DNA from: Chlorops oryzae
Lineage: Eukaryota > Arthropoda > Insecta > Diptera > Chloropidae
Assembly (NCBI GenBank): GCA_020466095.1
Contig: CM035806.1
Coordinates: forward strand, 40,041,198 to 40,105,197
DNA: 64,000 bases
Reading direction: 5' to 3'
Shown here: piece by piece, positions 12,263 through 23,290 of the stretch
Layout: every line of letters starts with the position of its first letter
How positions within the stretch are numbered: position 1 is the first letter of the stretch
The notes under the pieces: generated by a model
The model's input: the letters and a program-made list of their open reading frames with translations, nothing else
The model's database searches: none
What the model was told of the DNA's origin: nothing
Made by a program: the position numbers and the translations under genes

Positions 12263-12517
12263 AGGTGAACGAAGGATTCATAATAAGTATGATATTGAAA
12301 AAAAATGCATTCTCTTTTTTGTAGTTGAGTCAGCATTTCAATAGCAACAATTTAAGCGACTGACTCGACTGACTACCGCGTTATCTCGAAACGAATGCAA
12401 ATTCCATAATATCGTCCATCAGATCCTCGACGTCTAAAAATTCCCCTTTCACTTTTCGAAATGAAGTCTTTGACTTGTAAAAATTTTGTTGCTTTCATAT
12501 TCTTACCCTTAGGAGGC

Positions 12518-12662
12518 TATCTCCAGATCTGTCAGAAATTCAACAGAAATGAAAAACTTCATATAAAAAAGCACTTCAGACAATTTCTGATTCATTTCTG
12601 AAGGGTTTTTTTTTTTTTCTGTATGAAGTTTTTCATTTCAGACCTGGAGCTGGAGAGAGGGC
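12518..12662. mobile_element. Palindromic MITE, CTCTCTCCAG family, copy 1
   Basis: An imperfect palindrome in which one arm carries AGAAATGAAAAACTTCATA and the other ATGAAGTTTTTCATTTC, ending CTGGAGAGAG. The same palindrome, better preserved, is at 35763-35910. It has no coding capacity. The outer ends are less well preserved in this copy and the target duplication is unclear. Confidence 0.7.
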
Positions 12663-13919
12663 GAAGAATAGTCCATTTAGTATCGAATTTCCAAATATGA
12701 AAAAACGCTAATGAATTCAAGTCGATTTCCATACAATGTCCTCTCAATGTTGTCTGCCATTTCGATTTCGATTTCGAATTCGATTTCGATTTCTGTTTGC
12801 CTTTCGATTCCGATCACGACTTACATACGGTGTCCTATTATTTTCGCATTAAGGCCTACTCTAGGCCGGATTTCCATTGCATTGATCCGCAATTTATTCA
12901 TTTTCGGTCATTTGTTTACATTTTTCTTTCCAAAGCCGCATTAGGACGTAAATAATTTCCCCCATTCATCTGTGCTTCCATTATCAATTCCAATAACGTT
13001 CGTGGGAACAACAACAGGTTTTTATTCGGCTCGATTGTCTTGTGCAATAGAAAAAAAATATAAATAAAAATAAATAAATAAATCGGCAACGGGAATTAGA
13101 TCTCCATGCCTTATTTGACCTGCATTTTTCGGAATTTAGACATGCAAGAAACAAAAAAACAAAAATAAACAAATAAGTAAAATAAAAGCATTCAAATAAA
13201 AATGAAAAAATATTGAAAATTTTTCTAATTAAGTGGGAAGTAACGTCAACTTTAAGAGCAATTTGGCGCTTAAATAAAAAATAAACCATTCAGCTAAGGA
13301 GACAGCACATGTGCCTTTAGGCTTGAAACAAGAATTTGGCTTGTCTGACTTTGAAAGTTCAAACTGGCGTGTTCGACTTGAACTCCGAAATTTTTGCAAC
13401 AAGCCTCCAGACGCTAGATTGTACAATGTTCATACATAGATGCCAAAAGAAGTGTGGTCTTTCGCAAAGAAGTGTGAGTCTTCCACAAACATTGCGAATA
13501 GCATGAGAGTTTTCTTAGTTATTCTCCGCTATCCCGGGGCACACTGGGTTTCGAGTCCACGAGAACACAGCAATGCATGATTGTGATGTGATATTCTATG
13601 GTGGTTGTTTTGGTCGTAAATCTGAAACTCAAGTGCAACAATTGATATATCATTAGATACATTTACATTTTGAATTCCCCTCGATGACGCACATCAAGTT
13701 ATCATCAATACTTGCAACCAATAGAAAAGATAACGTTTATTTTGAACGACCCACGTAGAATTTCACGATGCAGCTGTACAAAAAATTGATAGATGTTATC
13801 TGAAATCAAGATATCACGCTCCGTCGTTATGCTGCAGGTACCTAACTACATTGTTGAATTCCACAGGTGCGCATCGATTACATAATTCGACTTGAATTTT
13901 GGCAAATTTTCCATTTGGA
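12663..13919. other. Intronic DNA without recognised genes
   Basis: A run of GATTTC words at 12760-12800 gives Ile/Ser repeats in translation but no protein. Nothing else is identifiable. Confidence 0.45.
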
Positions 13920-14157
13920 ATTGTTTTAATTAATTTTTTTTATAACTTTTTTTAATGGGAAAAATTTTTTTGGTTTTTTTTAAATTAATTTTTTTATTTT
14001 AATTCAAATTTTTTTCTTTGTTTTTTCTTATGTTTTTATTTAAATATTTTTTAACTAAAAATTTTTTTTTTAATAATCAAAAACCTTTTTTATTAATTTT
14101 AAATGTTTTTATAAAATTTTTCTATATAAAAAAACTTTTTAATTAACTAACTTAATA
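13920..14157. repeat. AT-only low-complexity tract, left part
   Basis: About 240 bp of nearly pure A/T with TTTTT and AAAAA runs. Similar sequence resumes at about 19520-20110, beyond two transposons, which suggests they landed in one AT-rich region. Confidence 0.6.
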
Positions 14158-14862
14158 GATCAAAAAAAAGGAGGTGATAGGGGGATCCAGACGGACCAAA
14201 AATCGTATGGCAGGGGGGGTCGCAAATGCAACCCTGAGGAGTTACATGCAAAAAACAATATTTTGGTTTTTTCACTGGTGCTCCTCACTTACAGGCCGTA
14301 AATTTAAAATCACATATGATATGGAAAGCTTGGCGGTTTTCCGTTAACACTGCATACTACGATTTTATATAATTCAACTCCGTTTTCTCTGGTACTACCA
14401 TCTAAGCCTAAAATAGTGTAATTTTGGCTTTTAAAGTGATTTAATTCAAAAGAAATACGATCCAGCCTCTTTTTTTTTACTCTTTTAGAAAACTTTGAGT
14501 TTTTCTCTTCAATTTGATACCATGGTTGCTAAAAAAAAGTTTCACATTCAATGCAAAACTAAGGTTTGAAAATAATTATTTTGTATTTTTGACTCGCAGA
14601 AAAGTTATTTTAATCAAATTTATTGAGCACACTTTTAGGCAGCATGAGAAAAAGAAAAATCTAAGAAATTTAAAAATTTCTGAATAGTGTTTTAGTTTTA
14701 CATAGCCGCCTAAAAGTATGCCCACCAATTTAGTCGAATTCTTTCCGCGCCTCTAGCTCCTTACGAGTGCAAGATGAACCCCCCTTTCCATACAATTTTT
14801 TGCTTGTATGGGTTCCCCCTATCACCTCCTGTTTTTTGATCCATTGAGTATGGAACACCCTG
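14158..14862 (-). mobile_element. Non-autonomous TIR element, CAGGGTGTTCC family, copy 2
   Basis: An inverted copy of the complete element at 27973-28704. Its right end has the terminal sequence TGGAACACCCTG followed by TA. The left end begins with GATCAAAAAAAAGGAGGTG and lacks the outermost ~20 bases. No open frame of note. A TA duplication and CAGGG termini fit the Tc1/mariner/pogo group, but the superfamily is not proven. Confidence 0.8.
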
Positions 14863-14893
14863 TATATATTTTTTTTTAACTAAGTATGTACAT

Positions 14894-15247
14894 TAGGCCG
14901 GGTCGATTTGTATGGGTAAAAAAAAACTAAGAAATCGTACCCTCGGAAATGAAACTTCAGACAATTCTTAGCATTTTTTCCCAAGAAACCATGGGTATAA
15001 AATGAAACGTAGATCCGCGCTGAACGATGGGAAGTTTTAACGATACATATGTTATTAACAGGGATCGGATTTAACATTTTGAAAAAATTTAAAAATATGT
15101 AAAAAAAATACTTCGAATATTTTTTCAGATATGTATGTAGAATACTCATAGTAAATACTTCAGCTAAATATCTCCGTTTTCAAAGGGCTAATACGGCGCA
15201 GTTGGTTGAGACGTTAGTTTATGTTGCGAAAGGCCGTGGGTTCAAAT
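14894..15247 (+). repeat. Left long terminal inverted repeat of the 4.6-kb transposon
   Basis: Matches the reverse complement of 19162-19506 through shared blocks such as CCATGGGTATAAAATGAAAC, GATCCGCGCTGAACGATGGG and ACGGCGCAGTTGGTTGAGAC. Its inner end is the tRNA-like sequence described separately. The block TATAAAA about 100 bp in could serve as an outward or inward TATA box, which is untested. Confidence 0.9.
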
Positions 15248-15280
15248 CCCGACCATAGGTGTTATTTTTTTTTTTTTTAA
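15188..15280 (+). ncRNA. tRNA-like Pol III cassette in the left TIR
   Basis: GGCGCAGTTGGTTGAGACG resembles a tRNA A box, and GGGTTCAAATCCC is a near-consensus B box with a T-loop-like stem (GGG/CCC). They are about 35 bp apart. A run of T (15264-15279) follows about 15 bp later and would terminate RNA polymerase III. No convincing acceptor or D stem can be drawn, so this is not called a working tRNA gene. It reads from the TIR toward the interior of the element. Confidence 0.55.
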
Positions 15281-16702
15281 TAATTTATTAAAAAGCAGAG
15301 AACAAAAAAACGGATATCTATTTCTATTTCCTCAAAGGGAACCAAAAGCGGGTTTACAATTTATATGAAAATTTTATATTTTAGGGACAGCAAGCTTCAG
15401 ACTTTGGAATCCTGCTCCTCTTAAAAGTCCATTTGAAAAGGGTCAAAGGTGTAAAAACAGAGTTTTAACACAGTGCCCTGCAAGGACGCTAGTAAACTAA
15501 TTGCTAAACAGGGTTGGCAACCGAAACCGTAACCGTTTCATAACCGTTTCATTTCCGATACCGTAACCGTAACCTAAAAAAAACATATCGGTTTCGGTAT
15601 TACTTTTAAAAAAATTAAACGGGAATGCAACTCCAAAATGCTTTAATGCGTCAAAAAATACATCGATATTCTTCGATGCATCGATATTCAATCGGCATCC
15701 AAGTTCATTATGAACGCACAAAGAAACCGTCTGGATGCTAAAAGTCTGATTTTATGAAAAATAGAATAATACGTAACAACCTGGCTTAAATATGTTGATA
15801 GCCAGAAACGAGAAGCTCAAGAGTATGATCTTGGACTTCAATTTGTTTTTGGGTGAAAATAGCTTTTGTTACTACCTTTGCTTAGTACAGGTAGAAGCAC
15901 CTTAAACTATGAAATTGGTGGTGTTGTGGATTTTAGTAGAAGCACTAAAAACCCGTGTTGCAATTAAAAGAAGTGATCTTTTTCTTCACATTATATTTAA
16001 TTTTAATGGTGCTTTTATACACAAATAATGCTTACAAATCAGTAGGTATATCACAATTCAATTAAAGTTTATAATGCTTACAAATCAATAGTTATATCAT
16101 AAATCAGTAAATTAAAGTTATAAAGAAGAAGAACTAGAGTCAGAAAGTTAGATTTTGCGAATCGCTAATTTTGACTTTTCTGGACGTTTTAAGGTCCCTA
16201 GAGTGTAATGGTATAGTTTTTGAGCGGATGTCTGTGTGTGTGTATGTACGTATGTACGTACGTTCGCAATTTTTCGTCTCGATTATCTCAAGAACCAAAA
16301 AAGATATCGACATGGGACTGGTGTTATTTGACGCATAATCACGTAACTTAGAGCTGATTAGATTTTCAGCGAAATCGGACACGCCCACCACCCACCCCCA
16401 TACAACCCAAAATGTTTTTCGCCTATAAAACGCTTTGGAGGCTACAGAAATCAACGAAATTTTGCACAAAGATTAGTTATAGTAAGACCAAGGAATCAGA
16501 AAAATTTGGCCAAATTTTGCAAATGTAAAACTGTAAAAAAAATAACTGTTTTTTTTTAATTCTTCCTCTCATTGGGAAGTTTGTCGTGTGGATTTGACCG
16601 GTCACACTCAGCTTTTTTGTTTGTGTTTTATCTTATGTACTAACAGCATGGGTTTCGAGCAGCGTTAATCGAAGGAAGCAGGATCGAAACGTTATTTAAA
16701 AA
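15281..16702. other. Transposon interior left of the ORF
   Basis: Non-coding part of the 4.6-kb transposon. It includes a cluster of ACCGTAACCGT-like words at 15520-15600 and a stretch at 16195-16400 with GTATGTACGTACGT and invertebrate-repeat-like sequence. The minus-strand gene reads toward it, so the transcript end should lie here. Confidence 0.5.
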
Positions 16703-18919
16703 CTAAACTTTTAAGTCCTGTTTGCTCTCCATTCGGGGTATTCGGGAACGACTTTCTACAGTTACGGCCATAACAGATTCTCTATTATTTTCTGCAACGC
16801 GTTTTGAAACGCTAGTGAGCAATTGTACATATCTCTCAGTTGCTTGAATATGAGAGGGAATTCCTGGATCATGAATCGGTGGATCTTCAAAGTCAAGGTA
16901 TTCCATTAAATGTTCATATGGAATTTTTGCAGTGAAAGGGGGCTCAGATAGAAGACTGTCATCATCTAAGTCGATCAAGTCAAAATAGTCTGTACAATTA
17001 AAATTAATTGGATGTTTTTTATATGCTCTAACTTTTGTTGGATCATACAGCTTATCACGGAAATATAAAATTTTTTTTAAGGCTCTCTCTCTTACAGTTC
17101 TTCTAACGTCAAAGAGCATTGTTAATAAAACATTCTCCGGATGAGCAAAGTATGCATTGTTTTGGACTACGTTATTAACGATTTCTCGAAGATGCGTGGG
17201 TAAATATTGGGTGGACGTTATAAACTTAAAAATGAGTGAACTGCCATAAATAGCGGAGCTGTAGTACTTAACATTAAAGTACATTGGTACATAAATCTTC
17301 ATAACGTAAGTTGCTAGAGTTTTCAAATTAATTGATGGAGAGTTAGTAGTTACGTATAGGCGTAATAATCTGCTGGCTTTAGTTAACCAACGGGAATGAA
17401 CTATTTTTCCTGGTTTCATGCTAGCTAAATTATCTGAACAGACGCCATTTGAAACTGCTCTAGATAACCGATATAGGTACTTTACGTCAGTAGAAAAAGC
17501 TTCCTCGTCATCAGTTTTCATGGGTGGAGGCATATCCCCCAGAGAGATGGGTTCAAAATCAGGTACAACCTGAAAGAATATGTTTATTTTATTGCAACTG
17601 CTTACGACAGAAACTAAATTGAAATGAAACAAGTACTTGCTTACATCAAACTGTTCGCAGGTTTCCATTAATTTTGTCAACCTCCCACTAGCGGTTCGTG
17701 GTCCACTTGTTGTTGACTTGTCTAAGGCGTTAAAGACGTGACGAAATGGTAGTTCGTTGAAATGCAGCAAACAAATAAACCAATGCAATGGTTTACTCAA
17801 CGAAATTTCAAACCTTCGCAAAATTCCATTTTCAGTACCAGTGTTAGTAACTTCACCGTCGCAGCAAATACCGATCAAATGGTCTAAACATTTATTTTTT
17901 GATGCAAAAAACTCCTGCAATTGCTTCTGTTTTGTACAAGCGTCTTCGGCATCTACTTTTAAATATCCCATCAGTTGGCTGTTTGGTTCTTTCAAAACCA
18001 CTAAATGGGACTCTTTTACCATCCTTGTGTGGTAGGTTTCACTAATTTTCTCCATTGTTAGTGAATCATTTTTTCTGCCATCAAACGAAAACGTTACAAT
18101 ATTTGAATCAGCACTCTGTTTTCGCCAGACCGAGTCTCTACATTTCTGCTTTTCCCGAGCCACCTTAGCTTTGTCCATAACAACAAATTCGCCATCGTCA
18201 TCCTTGAATCCAATGTCCTTAAATAAAGCCGTAGCTAAACATGATGCTACTCGGTCGGATACTCCAAATCTATCGCACATCATTGCAAAATTAAAGACGT
18301 TGTACCTTTTAGTGTAAGATACTCCCTTAAGCGAATCTGGCTGTGTTGTATATTCGGTTTCATAATCCACATCCATAGAGTCAGTTGCGTACGTGGGTGC
18401 GAAACTAGTTGGAGACGTTGATTTTTGAGCGGTTACTTCAGGGAAAAATTCTGGAATTGTATGCCTTCTAACAGTGCATTGGTCAAGTATGAAGTCCTGC
18501 AGATGAACAGATATTAACCCACAGGAGCAAGTTGTTGCTTTTATTTTGCATGGACATTTTCCGATGAAAAATACATCATCAAGCGATTCTAAAAAGGCTG
18601 AAAATGCGCTGATTTTAGCCGTATTCTTTATTTCCTTTTGATATTTTTCGATCAATCTATTTAATTTTTTTACCACACTTTTTGCATTAATAAGCGGTGT
18701 TTCTAATGTATTCCAAATTTCCACAAGTTTTTTGGCTACTTGTGTACTAAAACCTGAATAGGAACGTATACTTCTGTCTGTTTTTTTCTCACACTCGCTT
18801 AAATAAAAATAGTATCTCAGAACGTCGCGGTTGCTTGGCAAATTCAGTGCATTTAAATCGCTTGGAAAGCCGAAAGCACAAACATTCTGACACGGTTGCA
18901 AATCATCATCCATTTCCAA
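16703..18919 (-). CDS. Candidate transposase, intron-containing
   Basis: Intact frame of 738 codons inside the long-TIR transposon, read on the minus strand. Codons 426-450 have the exact shape of an intron (GTAAGC to TTCTTTCAG, 17570-17644, 75 nt). Removing it joins CEQFD to VVPDFEP and leaves 713 residues, so the readthrough is in frame by length only. Recognisable features are a Cys-rich N-terminal block (GKCPCKIKATTCSCG, about residues 120-134), FSFDGRKND with Asp 280, ICCDGEVTNTG with Asp 354, CLLHFNELPFRHVF (about 383-396) and HSRWLTKASRLLRLYV (508-523). The two Asp motifs and the HSRW block recall hAT-type DDE transposases, but the usual C-terminal hAT dimerisation motif is missing. 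I do not recognise the family with certainty. Confidence 0.75.
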   Translation of the reverse strand: MEMDDDLQPCQNVCAFGFPSDLNALNLPSNRDVLRYYFYLSECEKKTDRSIRSYSGFSTQVAKKLVEIWNTLETPLINAKSVVKKLNRLIEKYQKEIKNTAKISAFSAFLESLDDVFFIGKCPCKIKATTCSCGLISVHLQDFILDQCTVRRHTIPEFFPEVTAQKSTSPTSFAPTYATDSMDVDYETEYTTQPDSLKGVSYTKRYNVFNFAMMCDRFGVSDRVASCLATALFKDIGFKDDDGEFVVMDKAKVAREKQKCRDSVWRKQSADSNIVTFSFDGRKNDSLTMEKISETYHTRMVKESHLVVLKEPNSQLMGYLKVDAEDACTKQKQLQEFFASKNKCLDHLIGICCDGEVTNTGTENGILRRFEISLSKPLHWFICLLHFNELPFRHVFNALDKSTTSGPRTASGRLTKLMETCEQFDVSKYLFHFNLVSVVSSCNKINIFFQVVPDFEPISLGDMPPPMKTDDEEAFSTDVKYLYRLSRAVSNGVCSDNLASMKPGKIVHSRWLTKASRLLRLYVTTNSPSINLKTLATYVMKIYVPMYFNVKYYSSAIYGSSLIFKFITSTQYLPTHLREIVNNVVQNNAYFAHPENVLLTMLFDVRRTVRERALKKILYFRDKLYDPTKVRAYKKHPINFNCTDYFDLIDLDDDSLLSEPPFTAKIPYEHLMEYLDFEDPPIHDPGIPSHIQATERYVQLLTSVSKRVAENNRESVMAVTVESRSRIPRMESKQDLKV
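17570..17644 (-). other. 75-nt intron in the candidate transposase
   Basis: Minus-strand GTAAGC donor and a pyrimidine-rich acceptor (CATATTCTTTCAG). The encoded residues (FHFNLVSVVSSCNKINIFF) are hydrophobic and unlike the surroundings, which supports removal. Because 75 is a multiple of three and has no stop, retention would still give a full-length protein. Confidence 0.75.
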
Positions 18920-19125
18920 ATTATAAAAACCAATTCACGATATTTTCCACTATTAGGCATAACTAAATTATTTCTTCTCATTTTGATAGAAGAGCGAATT
19001 TGCAATGAAGAAGTGACGATTTCAACGGATCTATTTAAACAAAAAATTTATCATACACTCAAGAAACATAAGCGAAAAATCAAACGTTTTGATTTTCCTT
19101 TCCTCGCTTCAGCAGCCGCCCTTTC

Positions 19126-19225
19126 AAAAAAAAAAAAAAATTAGATTAATACACCAACCCCATTTGAACCCACGGCCTTCCTATCGCATCATAAACTAAC
19201 GTCTCAACCAACTGCGCCGTATAAG
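19126..19225 (-). ncRNA. tRNA-like Pol III cassette in the right TIR (decayed)
   Basis: Reverse-complement partner of 15188-15280. The A-box-like part (GGCGCAGTTGGTTGAGACG) is identical. The B-box part (GGGTTCAAATGGGG) has lost the CCC half of the T stem. Transcription toward the interior would again meet a T-run (19126-19140). Confidence 0.45.
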
Positions 19226-19506
19226 CCCTTTGAAAATGGAGATATTTAGCTGAAGTATTTACTATGAGTATTCTACATACATATCTGAAAAAATATTCGA
19301 AGTATTTTTTTACATATTTTTAAATATTTTCAAAATGTTAAATCCGATCCCTGTTAATAACATATGTATCGTTAAAACTTCCCATCGTTCAGCGCGGATC
19401 TACGTTTCATTTTATACCCATGGTTTCTTGGGCAAAAATGCTTAGAATTGTCTGAAGTTTCATTTCCGGGGGTACGATTTTTTGTCAAAAAAATAGACCC
19501 GGCCTA
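19162..19506 (-). repeat. Right long terminal inverted repeat of the 4.6-kb transposon
   Basis: 345 bp, reverse complement of 14894-15247 apart from scattered substitutions and small indels, ending GACCCGGCCTA at 19506. Confidence 0.9.
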
Positions 19507-19514
19507 ATGTACAT

Positions 19515-20110
19515 ATATGTATACTTATTATAATTATTAAAAATTTTTTTAAATTTTAAATGTTTTTTAAATTCTTCTACTTTTCAAATATTTTTTAATG
19601 CCTGTTTTTTCTAGATATGTATTTTTTTTAAATTTTGAAAAAACAAAAAAAAATTTTTTTTAATTTATATTAGCAATAATTTATTTAAAAATTTTTATAA
19701 GTAAAACATTTTTAAAATATTATTTCTTGCTTTTAAAAAAATAATTTTAATTTATTTTAAAACTTTTCTCTTAATTTTTAAAATTTTTTTCAACAAATTT
19801 CTAAAATTTGCTTAAATTTATAAAATTGTTTATTAATTTTTTTAATTTGTAATTTTCTTTATTTTTAAATTTTAAAAATTTTCCAAGCTAAAAATTTTTA
19901 TTTTTTTGAATAGTTTTTTAATTTTAAAAAAATTTAATTTTTTTGTTCATACTTCAAAAAATTGACATTTCATAACATAATTGTTTGGACCCTAAGCCCG
20001 AAAAATTCAAACCAAATTAAAATAATGTTTTTTATTTTTATTTATTGTTTTTTTACTTAAATGTTATTTTTAATTTTTTTAAATTAATTTGTGCGGGAAA
20101 AATTTTTTTT
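19515..20110. repeat. AT-only low-complexity tract, right part
   Basis: About 600 bp of A/T-rich DNA built from TTTTTAAATTTTAAA-like words, continuing the composition of 13920-14157. No structure beyond composition was seen. Confidence 0.6.
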
Positions 20111-22965
20111 CGATTTTAGGAAGGTTCGTTTCTTTGCTTATGGCTGTGCGTTCCTTAAATTAAATTAACTTATTTAAAATGACTTCAAGAATGGAATTGA
20201 AACCCTCAAGAACCTTCTCCGTTCTAGTCTATTCATTTCCACTTTTAGTCAGCAGCATTGGAGTCAAGTCGTTGAAAGAGGGAGAGCGACGGAATGATGG
20301 GAATTTTCAAATGCTTCATCTCTGGCTATCCTTATATGGGTTTTGTTTACAATTCACATTGTTGCGAGTGTGAGAAAATCAATTTAAAAACTAAAAAAAA
20401 ATAAATTAAATAAAAAAATCCAAAAATTCGTTACAATAGCGAAATCTCTCCTCTCTTCTCCGAACAATCAATTGAAATTATGAACAACGGAACGAATCGC
20501 TTAATGAGTGCCTTTTTATTCGGCTATTCGATGTTTTGAAGAAAAAAAAAAAAAAACACTCGCTTGTCGCGCACGTGAAGATGTTAACATACATATGTAC
20601 ATTATGGCATAATGAGTTTTCACACTCGAATTCGTTAAACTGGCGGCGATGCCACGTCACTCCCGAATAGCGGCAAGTCATCGAGCTTGTTACCGATTCG
20701 GAGGAGGGTGTTCAAAAGCTGAGTTACAGCTTCATCAATGTTGTTATGATCGAAAAGTTTCCGAACTGAAGAAATTGCTTTAATTATTGGGGTTTATTTT
20801 TCATTTTGTTTTATTGTTCATTCTTTCGATTTGCCTTTGCCGTCTTCGTCCATCGAAACGCAACGAAGGCATCATGTTTGATATCTGCTTGTGGTGGGGT
20901 TGAATGTCGCCTTTTATTTTGTTTATTTATTTTTATCTCTTGCTTAATTTATTACGTTTGAAATTCATATACGAAACAGTGTGTTAATTGGGTTACCCAC
21001 TGCTTGCGGCTGGCCCTCGCGAGAGGACAGTCATCGGACGGTTAAGGTAGGCTGATCGTAAGTCGATCAAACTGGCAGTGTATTTTAGGTGGCAATATAC
21101 GAAGGATAAATGATATGTTCGGTCCTGGGACGGCCCGGCCTGATTGTGGGAGTTTCAATGTTGCAGTTGCAATTTTTACGTATAGACCCGAAATTCGACA
21201 AAGAATTGCCAGAAAGGTTAATGGCCAGTTTGAAGGTAAAGTTCGTACAGAAAATGCTTCGTTTGTTTTTTTTTTTTTAATAAATTTTATTCAATACGAT
21301 TGAAACACTGCAATGTTTGGGCCTTCGGGTCTGAACTTCCTGAATGAGCCCCAGGAATTTGTTACTCTAAAATGGTCATCTGATCATTTTATTCTTTTCG
21401 GTAAGATTCTTCAAAAAAGGAAGACCCTCGAGGCTCAAATTCCTGCCTACGGGCCTGAATGCGTGTTATTTTTGATTCGAAATAAATATCTGTCTCACTA
21501 TTCCCCTTCACCCCTGCGAATAGCTTGTTTGCTAATACGATATCAAAAAGTAAAATTTCTAAAAAACTTGTCTTGTCTACCTGGTTTGTTTATTTATTTG
21601 GAATGAATTTTTTGTCGTGGTTAATCGCCGGTTTTTTTTTTGTTTTTTTGTTTTTTAATAGAAATTATTTTCGAAATTTCTGTGCGAGGTGTTTTTACCA
21701 AAAGGTTTTTTCTTCTGACATTAAAATTTTAAGTACTTATTATGAAGAATAAGGCTCAAAAGTCTTGAAATCGGCATCCAATTCAATTCATTTATTGTTT
21801 TTTTAAACCTTTCGGGCGAGAGTTGAATCGACCCACGAAGCCACGGTGTCAAGCTATCAAATGCTGAATGGTTACGTACTCTTCTCTTGGCTAACTTCGC
21901 TCTTTTATCATATCTGCCTTTTGCCCCCGATTTTTTAAAGCTTTTTATAATTTTTTTTTTTTTTTTTATCAACGACTTCATCAAACTGCTCAACACTGTC
22001 CAGACACACGTTAATCTCGTCCAGCATCGAAGGTGGTGGCAATGCCTCGCCATCGTGTTTGTTTTTTTTTTTTTTTGTGTCTTTTCGTTTTCCTTCGTCT
22101 TCCTCGTTTTCAGTTTCATTTTCGACTTCTTTCTCTTGTAAGTGAAAGTTTTTCACTTGTTCCCGCATATTTTCCAAAAGGCCTTGCATTCATCAAAAAT
22201 GCAAACGCAAAAGAAAAGGCAAAAGAAAAAAAATCAAAAAGAGAAATAAAAAACGAAACACATAAATAAAAAATGAAGAAAACAAAAACATATTTTACTT
22301 TCTGTGGAATTTCTGACCATTGAGCGTTGCTGCTCCGCGACACAACGCTTTCCTACAGTTTTCTTATACATACATACATACATATTTAAGTAGTATTTTC
22401 CTTCTTTTTCTTCTCTTATCCGCTACTTCTCTGCGCTGTATTCATTCATTTTCATCTTGTGTAAAAGGCAACAACTGACAGACGGACGGACAACCTGCCA
22501 CAAAATAGGTTAAACGTGCAAATCTCAATGCTCTGCAATGCAATGACTTCAGCGCTCCATCGTTCGCCCCTCCTCCGCGCCGCGCCGCGCCGCGCCGCGG
22601 CCGTCCGCCCCGCGTTCCGTTCCGTTGGTCGGTCAGTTATGTTGTATGCACAGGTTTTTGTCACAACATTGCGTATACGCAATGCATAATTGGCAATAAA
22701 TTAAAAGCAAAAAACAACAAAAAAAAAAAAAAAAAAAGGAAAAATAATAAGAGAGAAAAGAAAAAACAAAAGCGACACACGTACATGTTGAAAAGCTGGT
22801 CAAACGCGCTCGCTCGATTTCTTGTTGAAACAGGAAAAAACATCTCATGAACCCGAAATTGATTTGTCTTAAAGCCTTCGTTAAAAAAGTCATTGCATTT
22901 TCTTTCCGCTCGTGATTTTTGCCGCAATGCGGTGGGTCGGCTGGACTATATTTCATTCTTTTTAT
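20111..22965. other. Intronic DNA without recognised genes
   Basis: Contains poly-A/T tracts, a GC-rich CCGCG-type short tandem run at 22575-22605 and several open frames dominated by Phe/Lys runs from homopolymers. No domain, splice-compatible exon chain or RNA gene could be supported. Confidence 0.5.
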
Positions 22966-23290
22966 ACCCGATACACTCTGTGTCGAGGTAATGGTGCGTT
23001 TGTGCGTACGTGTGTAACACCCAGTACCAGTCGAGATAGACCATACAAAATATGTATAGATATGGTCAGCGTCACCAGGAGATTCGATTTAGACATGTCC
23101 GTCTGTCTATCTGTCTGTCTGTCCGTCTGTATGCAGTTTTCTTGTCGAAGCAGTTGAGCTATCCTGACTAAACTTTTTATGTGGGTGGTGTACGATTTTT
23201 CGATAACACCTTCCGTTTTCAGGCGTTAAACAACAAATTTAAGGCACTTTTTCAGTTTCAATGGAATAAAGGATAGTTGGGATCCTGTGG
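22966..23290 (+). mobile_element. Dispersed repeat family R1, partial copy
   Basis: Begins TTTTATACCCGATACAC and runs through GCGTTTGTGCGTACG, GATAGACCATACAAAATATG, GTCCGTCTGTC repeats and GTTTTCTTGTCGAAG. The same order of blocks occurs at 27910-29310, 33348-33915, 37420-38460, 50938-52080, 55692-56815 and 59650-60125. No coding capacity. Confidence 0.75.

Larger units (their letters stand above)
14894..19506 (-). mobile_element. 4.6-kb DNA transposon with long TIRs
   Basis: The 4,613-bp element is delimited by long terminal inverted repeats of about 350 bp (14894-15247 and 19162-19506) beginning TAGGCCGGGTC. It is flanked on both sides by ATGTACAT (14886-14893 and 19507-19514), which can be read as an 8-bp target duplication. 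Because that octamer is its own reverse complement, a shorter duplication with slightly longer termini cannot be excluded. The interior holds one long minus-strand gene (16703-18919). The TIRs are about 95% alike by eye and differ mainly in the outermost 40 bp and in small indels. The element looks complete and possibly autonomous. Confidence 0.88.

Noticed and set aside
15188..15262. Genuine tRNA gene in the left TIR
   Set aside because: A and B boxes are present but the acceptor and D stems cannot be paired, and the copy in the right TIR has lost half the T stem.
22560..22620. CpG-island-like promoter at the CCGCG run
   Set aside because: Only about 50 bp of GC-rich tandem sequence in AT-rich DNA. 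Fly promoters do not use CpG islands.
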